A stretch of 64,000 bases of DNA from Strobilurus pachycystidiatus (taxonomy: Eukaryota; Basidiomycota; Agaricomycetes; Agaricales; Physalacriaceae), in assembly GCA_019915135.1 (NCBI GenBank), contig JAHLMK010000012.1:992001-1056000 (forward strand), written 5' to 3'. The position numbers and the translations under genes are program-made. The notes under the pieces are model-generated. The model was given only the letters and a program-made list of their open reading frames with translations. It was not told where the DNA came from and did not search any database. Of the stretch, positions 21,132 to 33,383 are shown piece after piece (positions within the stretch are counted from its first letter, which is position 1; each line of letters opens with the position of its first letter).

Positions 21132-21568
21132 ATGTTCGGATCACGTACCCACAACACCCGCTCCCGCAACACCCGCTCCCACCACACCACCCACGCTACG
21201 CATACCACGTCCCCTCGCACCACCCGCCACTTTTGGCAGCGCAAGGACCGCGATCGCGTCGCAGGAGGTTACAGTATGTCTTCTGATACAATCATCCCGC
21301 TTTTCTGCTGACAGACCTGATAGAGGCCGCTCTTGCCAATCCCAATACTACAAGTGCGGGCCGCAAACATGCTAAGCATGAACTACACCACATGGTAAGC
21401 TTGTGCATGTTCTATTCCCGAATTCAATGCTTATGCCATGTATAGGGCCGTAGTGCTCATGTCCCGTTCATGACGAAAGTCAAGCGCACATTGGGTATTC
21501 GTAGCACGCCTCGCTCCCAACGCACCCGCACCGCTCACACCCATAATACCCGCCGCACCCGCTATTAA
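21132..21568 (+). CDS. Small basic conserved fungal protein of unknown function
   Basis: Exons 21132-21273, 21315-21394 and 21446-21568 give 114 residues with in-frame junctions. The N-terminus is a low-complexity stretch of H, T, R and N (TRSRNTRSHHTTH) and the C-terminus mirrors it (TRTAHTHNTRRTRY). The ordered core, ALANPNTTSAGRKHAKHEL followed by HVPFMTKVKRTLGIRSTPR, resembles a small basic protein family I have seen widely in fungi, without a known function. The composition (Arg/His/Thr, about 20 His/Arg in the tails) suggests nucleic acid or phosphate binding, which is inference. A TATA box upstream hints at regulated expression. Confidence 0.75.
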
Positions 21569-21788
21569 ATGCCTGTAAAGCGCCAATGATTCCAGACATC
21601 AGCAGAAGTTGTAGTTCTATACATAATGATTCCCTAATAACCTGTGTATTTCTATGCTTTCCATACATGACGTTGTGATACCCTCTAATATGATCATGTA
21701 CTCGTGAAGACCTATGTTCAGACTTCTTCTCCTCGCCAATTGTTGATCGACCTGACATCGCGACTTTGCTTCGTGCCATCACGCTGTG

Positions 21789-22277
21789 ATGGGGGTATTC
21801 GACCGTAGACCGCTCCAACCCTCACGAATGAATGTGCTGGTCCACAAACATCCTGCTCTATTCGGTGTCCCTTTCATCCTGCTCATGGTGGCTGCCTCGT
21901 TCGCTCTGACGCCGTTCACACAAACCCGGTATGACCTGCAGGATTCGAAAAAGCAAGCGGTCAGTCTTACCGCCTACATATCTCGTCTTCGCAACGGAAG
22001 TGAATATTAGAGTATTAGGTCACGAAAGAGCAGGAGATGGGTCTCGACAAGAAGAACAGGAAAAAGTTCGACATCCGGGAGGAATACTTCGTGCGTGCCA
22101 TTCCAGCCTGAGGCTCTCGCGTATCTAAACTCCATCAAGCGTCTTAGCGCGGCGGAGGACGAGAACTGGGAGTCGAAGCGGATTCAAAGACCCAAGGGCT
22201 TGCCAGAGTGGGGCGTACCACCGACGGAACCACCGCCTGGACCGCCACCTACTGCTGACTCGGACTCGAAGTCTTAG
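21789..22277 (+). CDS. COX16: Cytochrome c oxidase assembly protein Cox16
   Basis: Exons 21789-21959, 22019-22090 and 22140-22277 give 126 residues. A single membrane helix (ALFGVPFILLMVAASFAL) is followed by TRYDLQDSKKQ, then KKFDIREEYF and, in the last exon, LSAAEDENWESKRI and GLPEWGVPP, the typical order of fungal Cox16. Cox16 is an inner mitochondrial membrane protein needed for assembly of complex IV, acting with Cox2 maturation factors. The ATG at 21789 is the first in frame; a second Met (MNVLVHK) could also serve. The C-terminus is proline-rich. Confidence 0.93.
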
Positions 22278-22539
22278 AGTTGCGACTTTGACTCGGGAAT
22301 ATATGGCAACTGTATCATAGGTGTATAGTATAACAACAGGATGCTAGCTTGGATGGCCTTGCAGCCGCGTTAGCATGATATCGGGAAGTGTACATCAGGC
22401 GTCGACTGGGCAAAATCTATCGGTCAGTCAGTTCCGCGATCCTACTCATCTCATTTGCGCCATGACACTGACAGATTGCAAAAACAGAGAGCGATTTACA
22501 TTTCGGCTTCGCACATATATATCTATAATGTAATGGATT

Positions 22540-24262
<1,723 letters not shown>

Positions 24263-24419
24263 TTATCGAGTGAGATGAGATGTATGGTCTATGATAGTCT
24301 CTATGAAGGTGCTCGACGAGACCAAGACTTGGATAATGTATGCAAAAGATATAGTAAGAGACGTCATACGCATCAGGGTGAACGCGTCTCGAGAGATTTA
24401 CACTAAACCCATCTGGTTC

Positions 24420-25898
24420 TCAGCTTCGACCGAGAAGGGTCTTGACATCCTGCCAGCCAATCCTCTCCCGTTCTTTATTCGCCGTGCTTCCCCGTTTAAC
24501 CTCCTCAGCATCAATCTTTTTCCAATCCTCATAGGTGATGATGTCGGCGGTGGCGTCCACGATCTCAGCAGGAGCATTGGTGGGATCAAGACGACTGCGA
24601 CTGGACAGTGATCCACCATCCGAGTTGAGAGCACTCAACTCGTCAGTGATATCTCCCAGAATGGTGTCAGCGACGCCATACGCGTCCATCATCGTAGCAG
24701 CAAGCACGCCCTTCGCGCCCATTGCCGCCCACCCCGATGCGTACACGTTCTTCATAACAGTCCAAGGCTCTGTGGATGATTCTTCAGCCAAGGAAGGTCG
24801 CACGACGCGTCCAGCGACGGTCTTTATATGCCCAATGTCACTGTCATGGAATGGAGATTCCGGGTCTCCTCTGAAGCCCAACGAAGTGATGACGAGGTCG
24901 GTCTCCAGCGTCGAGACCTCCCCTGTTGGTACGATACGCGTAGAAGGAGAGATAGATGCAGTATGCGCCAACGAGAGTTTGACGGGCGAAGAACCAGAGC
25001 CGGGATCCGTGAAACCGATAGGAGAACGGAAAAAGTCGAGGGACCAGGTCTTTGGGGTGGTACCATACGCATTCTTCGATCCCTTTTTGATGAGCTGGAT
25101 GCTGCGCGAGTGTGCCCGTGATATCTCCTTGCCTTCGGCAGGGACAAGGAACTCCTCGGGAACGGGAACCATGGATGCGTTAGGCAGGTTTATCAACTCG
25201 CGAAGCTCCTTGGTGGTGAATGCCGCGTCAAATGGACCCCGACGTGCAAGGATGGAAACATGCTCGACAGCAGAGCGCTCTAGGAGTGCAAGAACGTTTT
25301 CTGGGACGTCATACTGCCGGAGGATGTCTGGGGGACTTAGGAGCATCCGGGCAACATCCAAAGAAACGTTTCCGTTGCCTATGAGGGTTACATGCTTGAT
25401 GGATTCTAGAGGTGGTGGATGGGCATTGGAAGGGTGCTGCGTATACCAGTGTACAACGTTCAAAGCAGGTATACAGCGGGATGACGGTGCCAAAGAAGGG
25501 TGAAGAGCGGGGAGGGGGCATCCGGTGGCAAGCAGTAAATGACTGTAGTTGCTATAAAGCGACGACAACGGCAAATGCACGTTGTGCGAGAATGCTTTTC
25601 GAGGAGTATCGCGGTAGACGTTGACATTCCCGAAGAACCGAAATCGCGGATCTGTTGCGACCTCGTCGAATTTGTGCGTGCAGTTCTGTTTGAAAGTTCA
25701 AGGGGGCTAAAGAGCAGACAAAAAATGACGCGCCTTTACTTCCGCGTGGTCTGGGGCTACCCCGTATCTCACGAGCCCGTGAGGAGCCCATAGACGGTCG
25801 AAGACATGAATTGTACCTCTATCTTTTGGGAGACGCGAAAGCAAACGCGACGCGACATAGAAGGACGACGCTCCTCCTCCGACTATTGCCAGCTTCAT
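24420..25898 (-). CDS. ARH1: Adrenodoxin/ferredoxin-NADP+ reductase, mitochondrial
   Basis: Two exons, 25734-25898 and 24420-25685, 476 residues. The start MKLAIVGGGASSFYVA carries the FAD-binding GxGxxxF pattern; VFDRLWAPHGLVRYGVAPDHAEVKN follows, then THKFDEVA, LLLATGCPLP, the NADPH motif LIGNGNVSLDVARMLL, SILARRGPFDAAFTTKELREL, a TDLVITSLGFRGD block and YASGWAAMGAKGVL. Arh1 passes electrons from NADPH to mitochondrial ferredoxin for Fe-S cluster, haem A and coenzyme Q synthesis. The 48-base intron starts with GC (AAG|GCGCGT) rather than GT; reading frame and homology require that position. The N-terminus is short with little presequence, so an upstream exon cannot be excluded. Confidence 0.93.
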
Positions 25899-26175
25899 GG
25901 TCCCGGAATGAATGAGTCACCTAAGTATGCATTCTTCTTCAGGGCACCCGACAGTAGTGATCGTAAGTTGCTGAGAAAGACCATCACTAGATCACGTCGG
26001 TCTGACGTCGGTCACGCCGAGGGTAGCGCTATCTTGTGGCACTTGTGCGGCGATTTTGAGGCTCGAGTCTACCAGACGCTGAGCGCTCTCCGACCAAAAC
26101 TTCAAGTCGAGGATTTCATGAAAGACTCGGTATTATGGATGAAGTAACATAATCCACGCAAAAACGACAGGCCAT

Positions 26176-28519
26176 CTAATACAAATAACGGAACGAGTTG
26201 ATGATCTCCTTCTCCTTCTGAACAGTCGTGTGCACGATACTATGAAAAATGAGTGAGCGGTGAGAAAGGCCGATAGATGCAACTGACCCTGCGCTCTGCT
26301 CCATGGTCGTTGCGTCGGCCTCGAATGCCTTAGCTTCACCAGCAGCCAGCTTCTTATTCTGCGCGATCAAGTATTGGCGGTAACCTAGTTAGCAAAAGCC
26401 TCAGCAGCTGTTTCTGAAGAAAACTGAAAAAGACTGACCGAAACCAATGGACAGACTGAGAAGGAGAAGACAGATCTCCGTAACGAAAGACTGCCAGTAC
26501 TTTGGTCCCCAATTCGAGGGCCACAGGTAAGAGGTAGGAATCTGAAATGGGGAATGTCATGAGAGGCTGAGATTTGAAGAGAGAGCTGAGCTTACTTGGC
26601 CGATGTTAGCAAAAGCATTGACGAAAGCAATTGAAGCAGCACGCTTCACAGGAGGACGAGGAATGGAAGCACTGATCCAGCCAAGTAAAATGATACCACC
26701 TGATTCTTTATGAGCCAACGTGATGAAATGGAGTAGGGACACCAACCGCTGAAGCCCATACACATGCCGAACAGAGAGATGTACTTCCCTGCCGTGGTCT
26801 TGGCTGCGAATCGTAACAACCGTTAGCGTAGTACGCACACACCGATACCTTGGACACTTACCGGTCAAGGCGACGATGTATCCCAAGACAGCGAAACCAT
26901 AACTGAGCGCGATGTGATAGAACTTCTCCCCAGTCCTATCCGAATGCCACGAGTTGAGCAAGGCAAATATAGTAGCAAACGCCCAGGGAGGGAAGGTGAG
27001 GAGAAGCGTGATCGTCGTTGAGAATCCCAGGCCCTTTGTTATGCTCGGCAAGAATTGTCCAAAGGAGAGACCCATGATGTACGTGAAGTACATGAACCTG
27101 TTCAGAGTGTGTTAGACAACGCCATGCCATGTAGTTAGAACCTTACGCGAGAGCCCAAACTTTGACGTCAGTGAAGGCGAGAACAACACCATGGAAGACA
27201 CCAGCGCCGGACTTCTCGTTTTGATCAGGATTATCGACGATACCGACATCCTTTACAAGCCGTCCTTGCGCAATCATGCGTTCGCGGTCGGAGAGCCATT
27301 TCGTCCTGGCCAGAGTCATTAGCCTGAAGCGTTGCAAGAAAACACTGCAACTCACGTCGACGGGTAATCGGCCAATATGAAAGGAATCAGCAGTCCGAAG
27401 CCGACAGTGATAGAACCTTCAATAATGAAAAGCTGCGATTCAAGATGCGAGTCAGGGCTTCAGTCGGGTGTTCAGAGCATTCTTCGTACCCATCTCCAAC
27501 CACGGATGCCGCGTGCACCTTCCATCCCACTCAGGATACCTGCAGCAAGAAGACCGCCCAGACCCTGAGCCAACATGTTCCCGGCATTGAGACTGCGATG
27601 GCGATGAGCAAAGAAGGTCATCCCAGGTGCCGCGACGTCCTCACCATGCGATTCTCAAGCCAATCTCCTTCCGAGTGTACCATCGAGAGAGATAGTAAAC
27701 AGATGCTGGATAGAACGCCGCCTCTGTAAAGTCTGCATCAGAACACAGGCCAAAAATTGACGGAAACAGACAGACCGATGAAACCCAAGAAGAAGCGGCA
27801 AACGACCAAGTGGCTGAAGTCGTTGCATAACTGAGTAGGATCAGTATTGGACTGTGAATAACAGCCTGAGGCTCATAAGTAAACTCACCGCTGTGAAGGC
27901 TGACACAGCACCCCACAAAGTGACGACGGCGGCCATGAAAAGACGGGGATACGGGATAGAGTTCATGACCAGGTTGGAAGGAACTTGCATCTTTCGAGCT
28001 GTCAGGTGGAAGATGGATAGCGAAGGAGGCGGTGGCGTACGAAAATATATCCCGCAAACAAGACAGACAAACAGGTTGAGTATTGCGTGTCATCAAGGTC
28101 TAAGTCGTCCTGAAGACCCTTCAGCCGAGCATTGGACAGATTTCCTCGCTGTCGGCATGATCAGCGAAGCCCTGGGCGTGAAGGGCAGAGAGAGACGAAC
28201 ATCCTGGAAGGCGTCAGTTTCTAATGAGAAATTGAGGTTTTACGACACGCACAATGAAATTCAGAATGAAGAGCTGTTCGTGGCAAAACGCGGTCAGAGG
28301 CTTCCATAGAGATCAACAGGCGTCCACGTACGATAATCAAGGCCGGCTAAATAAGAAGTCAGATTCATCGACACGTCTTCGAGGGAACGCAATATGACTA
28401 ACCATGCAACGCAAATCCATCTTCCTGACGAGTTTGCGCTCTTCTTGAGCGTCCCATTCGTCTACGGAGTGGACCTGGTGGGCCTGGGTAACCTTCGTGT
28501 CAAGAGAGTGGACAGACAT
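26176..28519 (-). CDS. MFS permease of the allantoate/nicotinate (DAL5/TNA1, anion:cation symporter) type
   Basis: About ten exons. The protein begins MSVHSLDTKVTQ with a hydrophilic tail (DEWDAQEERKLVRKMDLR), then LFILNF, NLSNARLKGLQDDLDLDDTQYSTCL, LFAGYIF, PSNLVMN, CRFFLGFI, EAAFYPASVYYLSRWYTRKE, GGLLAAGI.GM.G..G.RGWRW, LFIIEG, FILADYPSTTKWLS.RER and, near the end, SYLWPSNWGPKYW, which is a mark of the allantoate permease family. These proteins import carboxylated or heterocyclic anions such as allantoate, nicotinate, pantothenate or aromatic acids with protons. The permease lies 275 bases from the divergent HpcH aldolase start, suggesting that it feeds the catabolic genes to its right. Internal splice sites between about 28380 and 28110 are uncertain. 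Confidence 0.85.
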
Positions 28520-28794
28520 GACGATGAAGACGAAGTCCTGATAGAGGCTCCTCAGAATCCTTTTCGCTCCTTTATAAATTATAGCGTGGTGAACGTGACA
28601 GAGATAAGCTGCCAATTTCCAATCAGTTGGCGAAGGGCCAAGGCGGGGCGGAAGGACCGCGGAATATATCCGAGTCATCCGAAAAGGGGACGGCCGGTAC
28701 GGATCCGGTATGACGCCGAAAGTCATATAACACTAATACGAGGTCTTTGGAGTTCTCCAAGCCCTCACTACGAAGATATCCCTGCCCCGACGCA

Positions 28795-29922
28795 ATGTCT
28801 TACGCCTCAATGCCCGCCCCCGCCTCAGGCCCCTCCACCAACGATCGCCTTGGTCTCCACAAAGTGATGGCAGAAGCTAGCAACCCAAGGAAGCCTGTTG
28901 TCGGTAAGTCGCCTGACTTTTGCTGGTCTCATGAACGATCGGTTTATCGACTACCAAGGCTCTTGGTTGATGCTCCCTGGAGCCTCCCTTGCCAGGATGG
29001 TCGCCCAGATGGGTTACGATGTGCGTTTAGGTCTGCTTTGTGGCGCGCAATCCTTTCTGATCTCGCTTCAAGTTCGTTCTCGTCGATTGTGAGCATGGTG
29101 ACATTGCCGATGCCGCTATGCACGCGTCCGTCGGGGCCATCGCGGCGCAAGGTGTCTCTCCGATAGTCCGCATCCCCGCTCCCGAGAACTGGCTGGTCAA
29201 GCGCACTCTGGACACTGGAGGTGAGAGAACCTATCGAGCTCGCATATGCCCCGTGTTCTGATGCACTGTTTCAGCCCATGGAATCCTGTGCCCAATGATG
29301 AACACTGCAGAAGATGCGCGCGCGCTAGTGTCATACGCGAAGTTCCCTGTTCCACTGGATAAGCGAGCGCCCGGGGTCATCTCTGGGGTACGCGGTGCTG
29401 GGTCTCCATTCGCGCCTGCGGCATTTGGCCAGGGAATGGGAGATTACATCGCCACGGCCAACAAAAACACTTTCATCGCCGTCCAGATCGAGACAGTCGA
29501 GGGCCTTAACAATTGTGAGGAGATTGCCAAAGTCGACGGTATCGACATGCTGTTTGTGGGGTAAGTTGTGGCGTCTCAATGAGAGCAAACAGAACTGACG
29601 CGAAATTGTAGCCCTAACGATCTTTGTTCGTCCATGGGGTATCCTGCACTGGAGCACCCAAATATTCCTGAAGTGCAGGAGGCGATCAAACGTGTTCTTG
29701 CCGCGGCGAAAGCGGCCGGAAAGTACGCCGGTATGTTCTGCACGGCAGCTGAGCAGGTCAAGGCAAGGTTCGAACAGGGCTGTAAGTTCTTCGCTTTTCA
29801 CTTTGCTCATACATTGACGCGGCGTCCTGCTAGTTGATTTCATGAACCTTGGCGCCGATGTGGTAGCCCTCGGTGTATGGAATGGTGTAGAGCTGGGGAA
29901 GCTGAAGGACATTCGCTCATGA
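28795..29922 (+). CDS. HpcH/HpaI family aldolase
   Basis: Six exons with 47-66 base introns; protein of about 270 residues. Signatures of the family are WLMLPGASLARMVAQMGYD, FVLVDCEHGDIAD (general base His and metal region), VRIPAPENWLVKRTLDTGAHGILCPMMNTAEDA, the GMGDYIATAN segment, AVQIETVEGL.N.EEIAKVDGIDMLFVGPNDLC and GADVVALGVWNGVELG at the end. Class II pyruvate aldolases of this type cleave 2-keto-4-hydroxy acids (for example 4-hydroxy-2-oxoheptanedioate or 2-dehydro-3-deoxy-glucarate) using a divalent metal; Glu in QIETVE and Asp in FVGPND are the likely ligands. In this locus a role in aromatic or sugar-acid breakdown is plausible. Start MSYASMPAP could be preceded by leader sequence; no targeting signal obvious. 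Confidence 0.9.
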
Positions 29923-30152
29923 AGACTGTGTGATAGAAGTTAGAATCCATACGCGTGTTGTATAATGTGAATACCAAGAGGGAAAGCTAGTCATTTTGAA
30001 TGTGGATGTCCGATGCGTACGTGGATGGTCGGTCGAGCAGTGGTCGAGCTTCCCTGTGACAGCCGTCATCTGATCTGTGACTCTGCGCGAGCCTATTCAG
30101 GGTCAGCATCTCACTTGGCTTCGACCGCCGTCAAACCACCGTGCTGTCCTCC

Positions 30153-31018
30153 ATGGACGAGGACAATGGACCCGTCTTCTCGCGCTGGAGCGACATTCCT
30201 CTCTTTGGCTTCTTCTTTGATGGCGACAAGCGCGGCGGCCGGAACGCTAATCGACAACATGCTCGCGATGACATTCACCTCATTGATCTGCAACAAAGAC
30301 TGGTAGACGAGGAACTGGAATGGCAAGCAGCGGATATCGAGGAGGACACACCGCCGCTGACGCCTGCTATCTCTCATAACTCGCTCGGAAAGCTGCCTGA
30401 ACGGCCAGTAGTGCGTGTATCTAGCCAGGCGTCCAATACTTTACAGATCTTACTCTCCGCATAGACTCCACAGGACGATGACGAGTGGTATGGCTTCGAG
30501 TATGCGTTGGAGCTCTCTACTCGTGAACGGCGCATGAGTGAAACGCACAGCGAGGTCTCTGCTGGCGAGTGTTCCCGTGTATGATATTGGACCGTTCTTC
30601 TCTATGCCCACTCACCGAAACCCAGAGTCGCGACTCCTGGGCAGCAATATCAGACCCGTATGCCGATGAACATTCCTTTCTCGAATGGCGCGACTGGCGC
30701 GAATACATGGACCATCAGAAAGCGTACGATTTCTGCGACAAATCTCAAGATAGCTCGGAGGCTTTTCTCAAGGAAATTTGGGCTTGGGACTCTTTCTACT
30801 GGGAGCTTGTCTGTCGCTTTCTTGGTCCCCTCAATACACCCTGCTGATCTATCCCCCAGCATCATCGCGGAACCGTCAGCAGTGCAACCAAGGAACACCT
30901 GAGGAATGCGCCTCCCGATCCTTACTATCCGCGCCGCAAGAAGAACTTTGCTTGGTATCTGAAGAGGTCGAGGAGTGTCGCGTCTCTGAGAGAGTTGGCC
31001 CTAGCCCCTCCGTTGTGA
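30153..31018 (+). CDS. Uncharacterised acidic/aromatic-rich fungal protein
   Basis: Exons 30153-30410, 30474-30578, 30626-30808 and 30860-31018, all phase 0, give 234 residues. The start MDEDNGPVFSRWSD is followed by an acidic helical region (DLQQRLVDEELEWQAADIEEDTP), a block DDDEWYGFEYALELSTRERR, then SWAAI, WRDWREYMDHQ, FLKEIWAWDSFYWEL and a basic tail PDPYYPRRKKNFAWYLKRS. No catalytic or membrane motif is seen. The DDDEWYG block and the W-rich segment look like a conserved basidiomycete family of unknown function. Short introns and a consistent frame support expression. Any link to the flanking catabolic genes is unknown. Confidence 0.7.
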
Positions 31019-31479
31019 TGATCTGCCACTTGAACTCCCGTCTTGCACCCTTTTTCGCTCTGGAAACTCTACTCGTACTCTACTCAAGTCATCTTGATCT
31101 CCTTTTCGCTTTGGCTTCAAACTGTTTTCTCTACATCGACTGGTAGCACTGGATCGCAGAACTTGTATTGCTGTTGAATTCTCTCCGCCTCTTAGACTAT
31201 GTACCCACTGAATTATCTTCTCTGACTCGATCCTGCGATGTGACTTTGGTGTCGTCAAAAACAAAAAATTTCCCATGCAATACTTAGCACTCGTCGCCGG
31301 TGTGCTTTGAAGTCACTTTCAAACTCCTGTTCTCCTGATATCAGCGAACAGCTGCGCAATCAACCATTTCTCGTCAAGGCATCTGTGGCGTACGCATGGG
31401 AGTTGATCACACGAGATGATCTATAGATAGAGATAATACACGAATCGGTACACTGCTTCATTATTCCTGAACCTAATGA
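31019..31479. other. Convergent intergenic region
   Basis: 461 bases between convergent stops. No gene-like frame with supporting evidence. Confidence 0.55.
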
Positions 31480-33018
31480 TTATGCTTGAAGACCCCACTC
31501 GAACATCTCGTTACTCTTTCCGTCCGTCTCGTCGACGAGGAGCTTGACACACTCCACTCCAGCGACGGGAAGACGAAGTTTCTTCGCTTGATCGCCGCCG
31601 TCCAATGGGAATGGCACATGCGTAGGGATAAGACCAGCTTGCAAGAGAGCGGTTGCTTGATCCCACCAGATGTGTTCTACAGAGACACAACAGATCAGCG
31701 ATTGACACAGACAGGAAGGACGATAATCATCCGTACCGTGGTAAAGGCGATCGCCTCGTACATTCACGACGGCAATCATAGGAATTGCGAGCTTCTTGCC
31801 AGTGGGAGGTACGGCGGGAAGAAGCCAGTCGATGGTTCTATCGTGAGTCGCGTTGTAGACGAATTCATCTGGACAATATTTAGTCAGGTCCAGATCCTAC
31901 CGGAGCAAAACCACTGACCAACAACGCGATCTGCACCGATAGTACGAGACACAGTGTCAAGTCGGACATCAGCAGGGTTTCTGTACATACGGTCAGTACA
32001 TCGAGAGATCAAATGAAGAGAAAGAAACACGAACGCGAAGATGAAGTGATCACGATAGAATACGGACAATGCCTTTCGTCCGATACCGCCAGTCAACTGG
32101 ATATGACTTAGCAACACCAGGGGATTGGTCGCAGGAAGAACTCACCGTAGGAACGTGGTTGACATACGGCTCGGCCTACGACAAGGTTGAGCAATCACAT
32201 CAGGACCGAGCGAAACCAATCGGACTTACAACCATGGTACCCATCGTGTTTGCAACGCTACGAGTCTCAAACTCGAAATAGCAATGCTCCTCCCAGATTG
32301 CCTCAATGTCGAAAACAGGTCCCCCAAGATGTTGTCTCCAGAATGGGATATTGCGAGAGTGGGCAATGGATGCGGACGCTGAGTGGTAGGCCTCGGCTTG
32401 GGGGAGGAGGAAATATGGAGAAGGAGAATCGTAGTAGGAGACCTTGATACCAGGGGAAGACTTGACTTGTTCAACCGAGGAAGGCAGATGGGCAATAACT
32501 GGTACCCTGCAGGAGGTGGGGGCGGGACCATACACTACGAGACATGCGATACGAGGCTCCTTTTCGATGACAGAGAGAACCTCGGCGAGGGACTCGGGGT
32601 GATGCACTATGTGTCTGGATCAGTTGTGAAAGAGGAAGAAAACGCCCAATAAAGACGGACCGGTAACGGTAAACTTGTCCTTGGTGTCGAGCTCCTTCAG
32701 AGCCAACAGGGCATCAAGACCCTTGCTGATGGCTTCGGGAAGTGACCAGCCATCGACTGATGGCGTCACTCCGACGACTGCGAATCCTTCTTCTGCGCAT
32801 TTCAGGACAGGTTCGGGGTCGACGGGTTCGGTTGGCCGGGTGCTTGCTTCGAAGGCGGACGTAGGTGGCAGGATGATGATCATTCCTGGACCAGTTCCCC
32901 GACGAGTACGAGGAGGCTGGAGAACGACATTGGAGCTGAGAGTGACCAGAGGAGCCTCGGGGAGGGCGACGATCTGCTCATCAGGAGAGTTGGGGTCGTA
33001 GAAGGCAGGGGCAGGCAT
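31480..33018 (-). CDS. Dienelactone-hydrolase-like domain fused to a SnoaL/NTF2-like domain (carboxymethylenebutenolidase-like)
   Basis: About seven exons. The N-terminal part (MPAPAFYDPNSP...) has a hydrolase-like core: GMIIILPPTS, CAEEGFAVVGVTPS, KGLDALLALKEL, ACLVVYGP, VPVIAHLPSS. The GxCxGG nucleophile elbow expected in dienelactone hydrolases is not visible: FTVTV runs straight into HHPESLAEVLSVIEKEPR. The C-terminal half (FEFETRSVANTMGTMV, GRKALSVFYRDHFIF, VDEFVYNATHDRTIDWLLP, AIPMIAVVNVRGDRLYHEHIWWDQATALLQAGLIP) is a SnoaL-like domain. Fungal proteins of this architecture are commonly labelled carboxymethylenebutenolidase, but activity here is doubtful. Divergently paired (365 bases) with the FAD monooxygenase, which suggests co-regulation. 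Confidence 0.8.
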
Positions 33019-33383
33019 TGCGCTCGAAGTGTGCGGATGGAGGATGATAAGCGAGAAGAACTCAGTTAAATAACGGCCAGTCAAGCGTCTCGGCCAGTCT
33101 GAACAGTCAGAGATCGGTCAAGAAAACAGCTAACTGTCGGTCACTAACAAAGATTCACTTACGCGCGGCTATCTCTCCTTGAAATACACGCCTATTTTTG
33201 CGCCGAATCGAGATCCTCCCGCGGCCGTGTCCACGTGACGGAATAAACTTGGGCACGGACGCGGATCTTGCGCGGCCGTGACGGTTTCACTGGAACAGGC
33301 TCAGGATTTGCTCAGGATGCTCAAATTCATAAAAGCAATCGCTATCGGTATTATGGCCCCCCTTTCTTTTCACACAATTGGAC

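Noticed and set aside
21789..22018. COX16 read as a single-exon 74-residue protein
   Set aside because: The essential KFDIREEYF and the C-terminal WGVPP part lie in two further exons with good splice sites.
24535..25503. 322-residue open frame on the plus strand
   Set aside because: It is the antisense of the well-supported ARH1 exon; composition (R, S, T, P rich) and lack of any motif show it is a shadow of codon bias.
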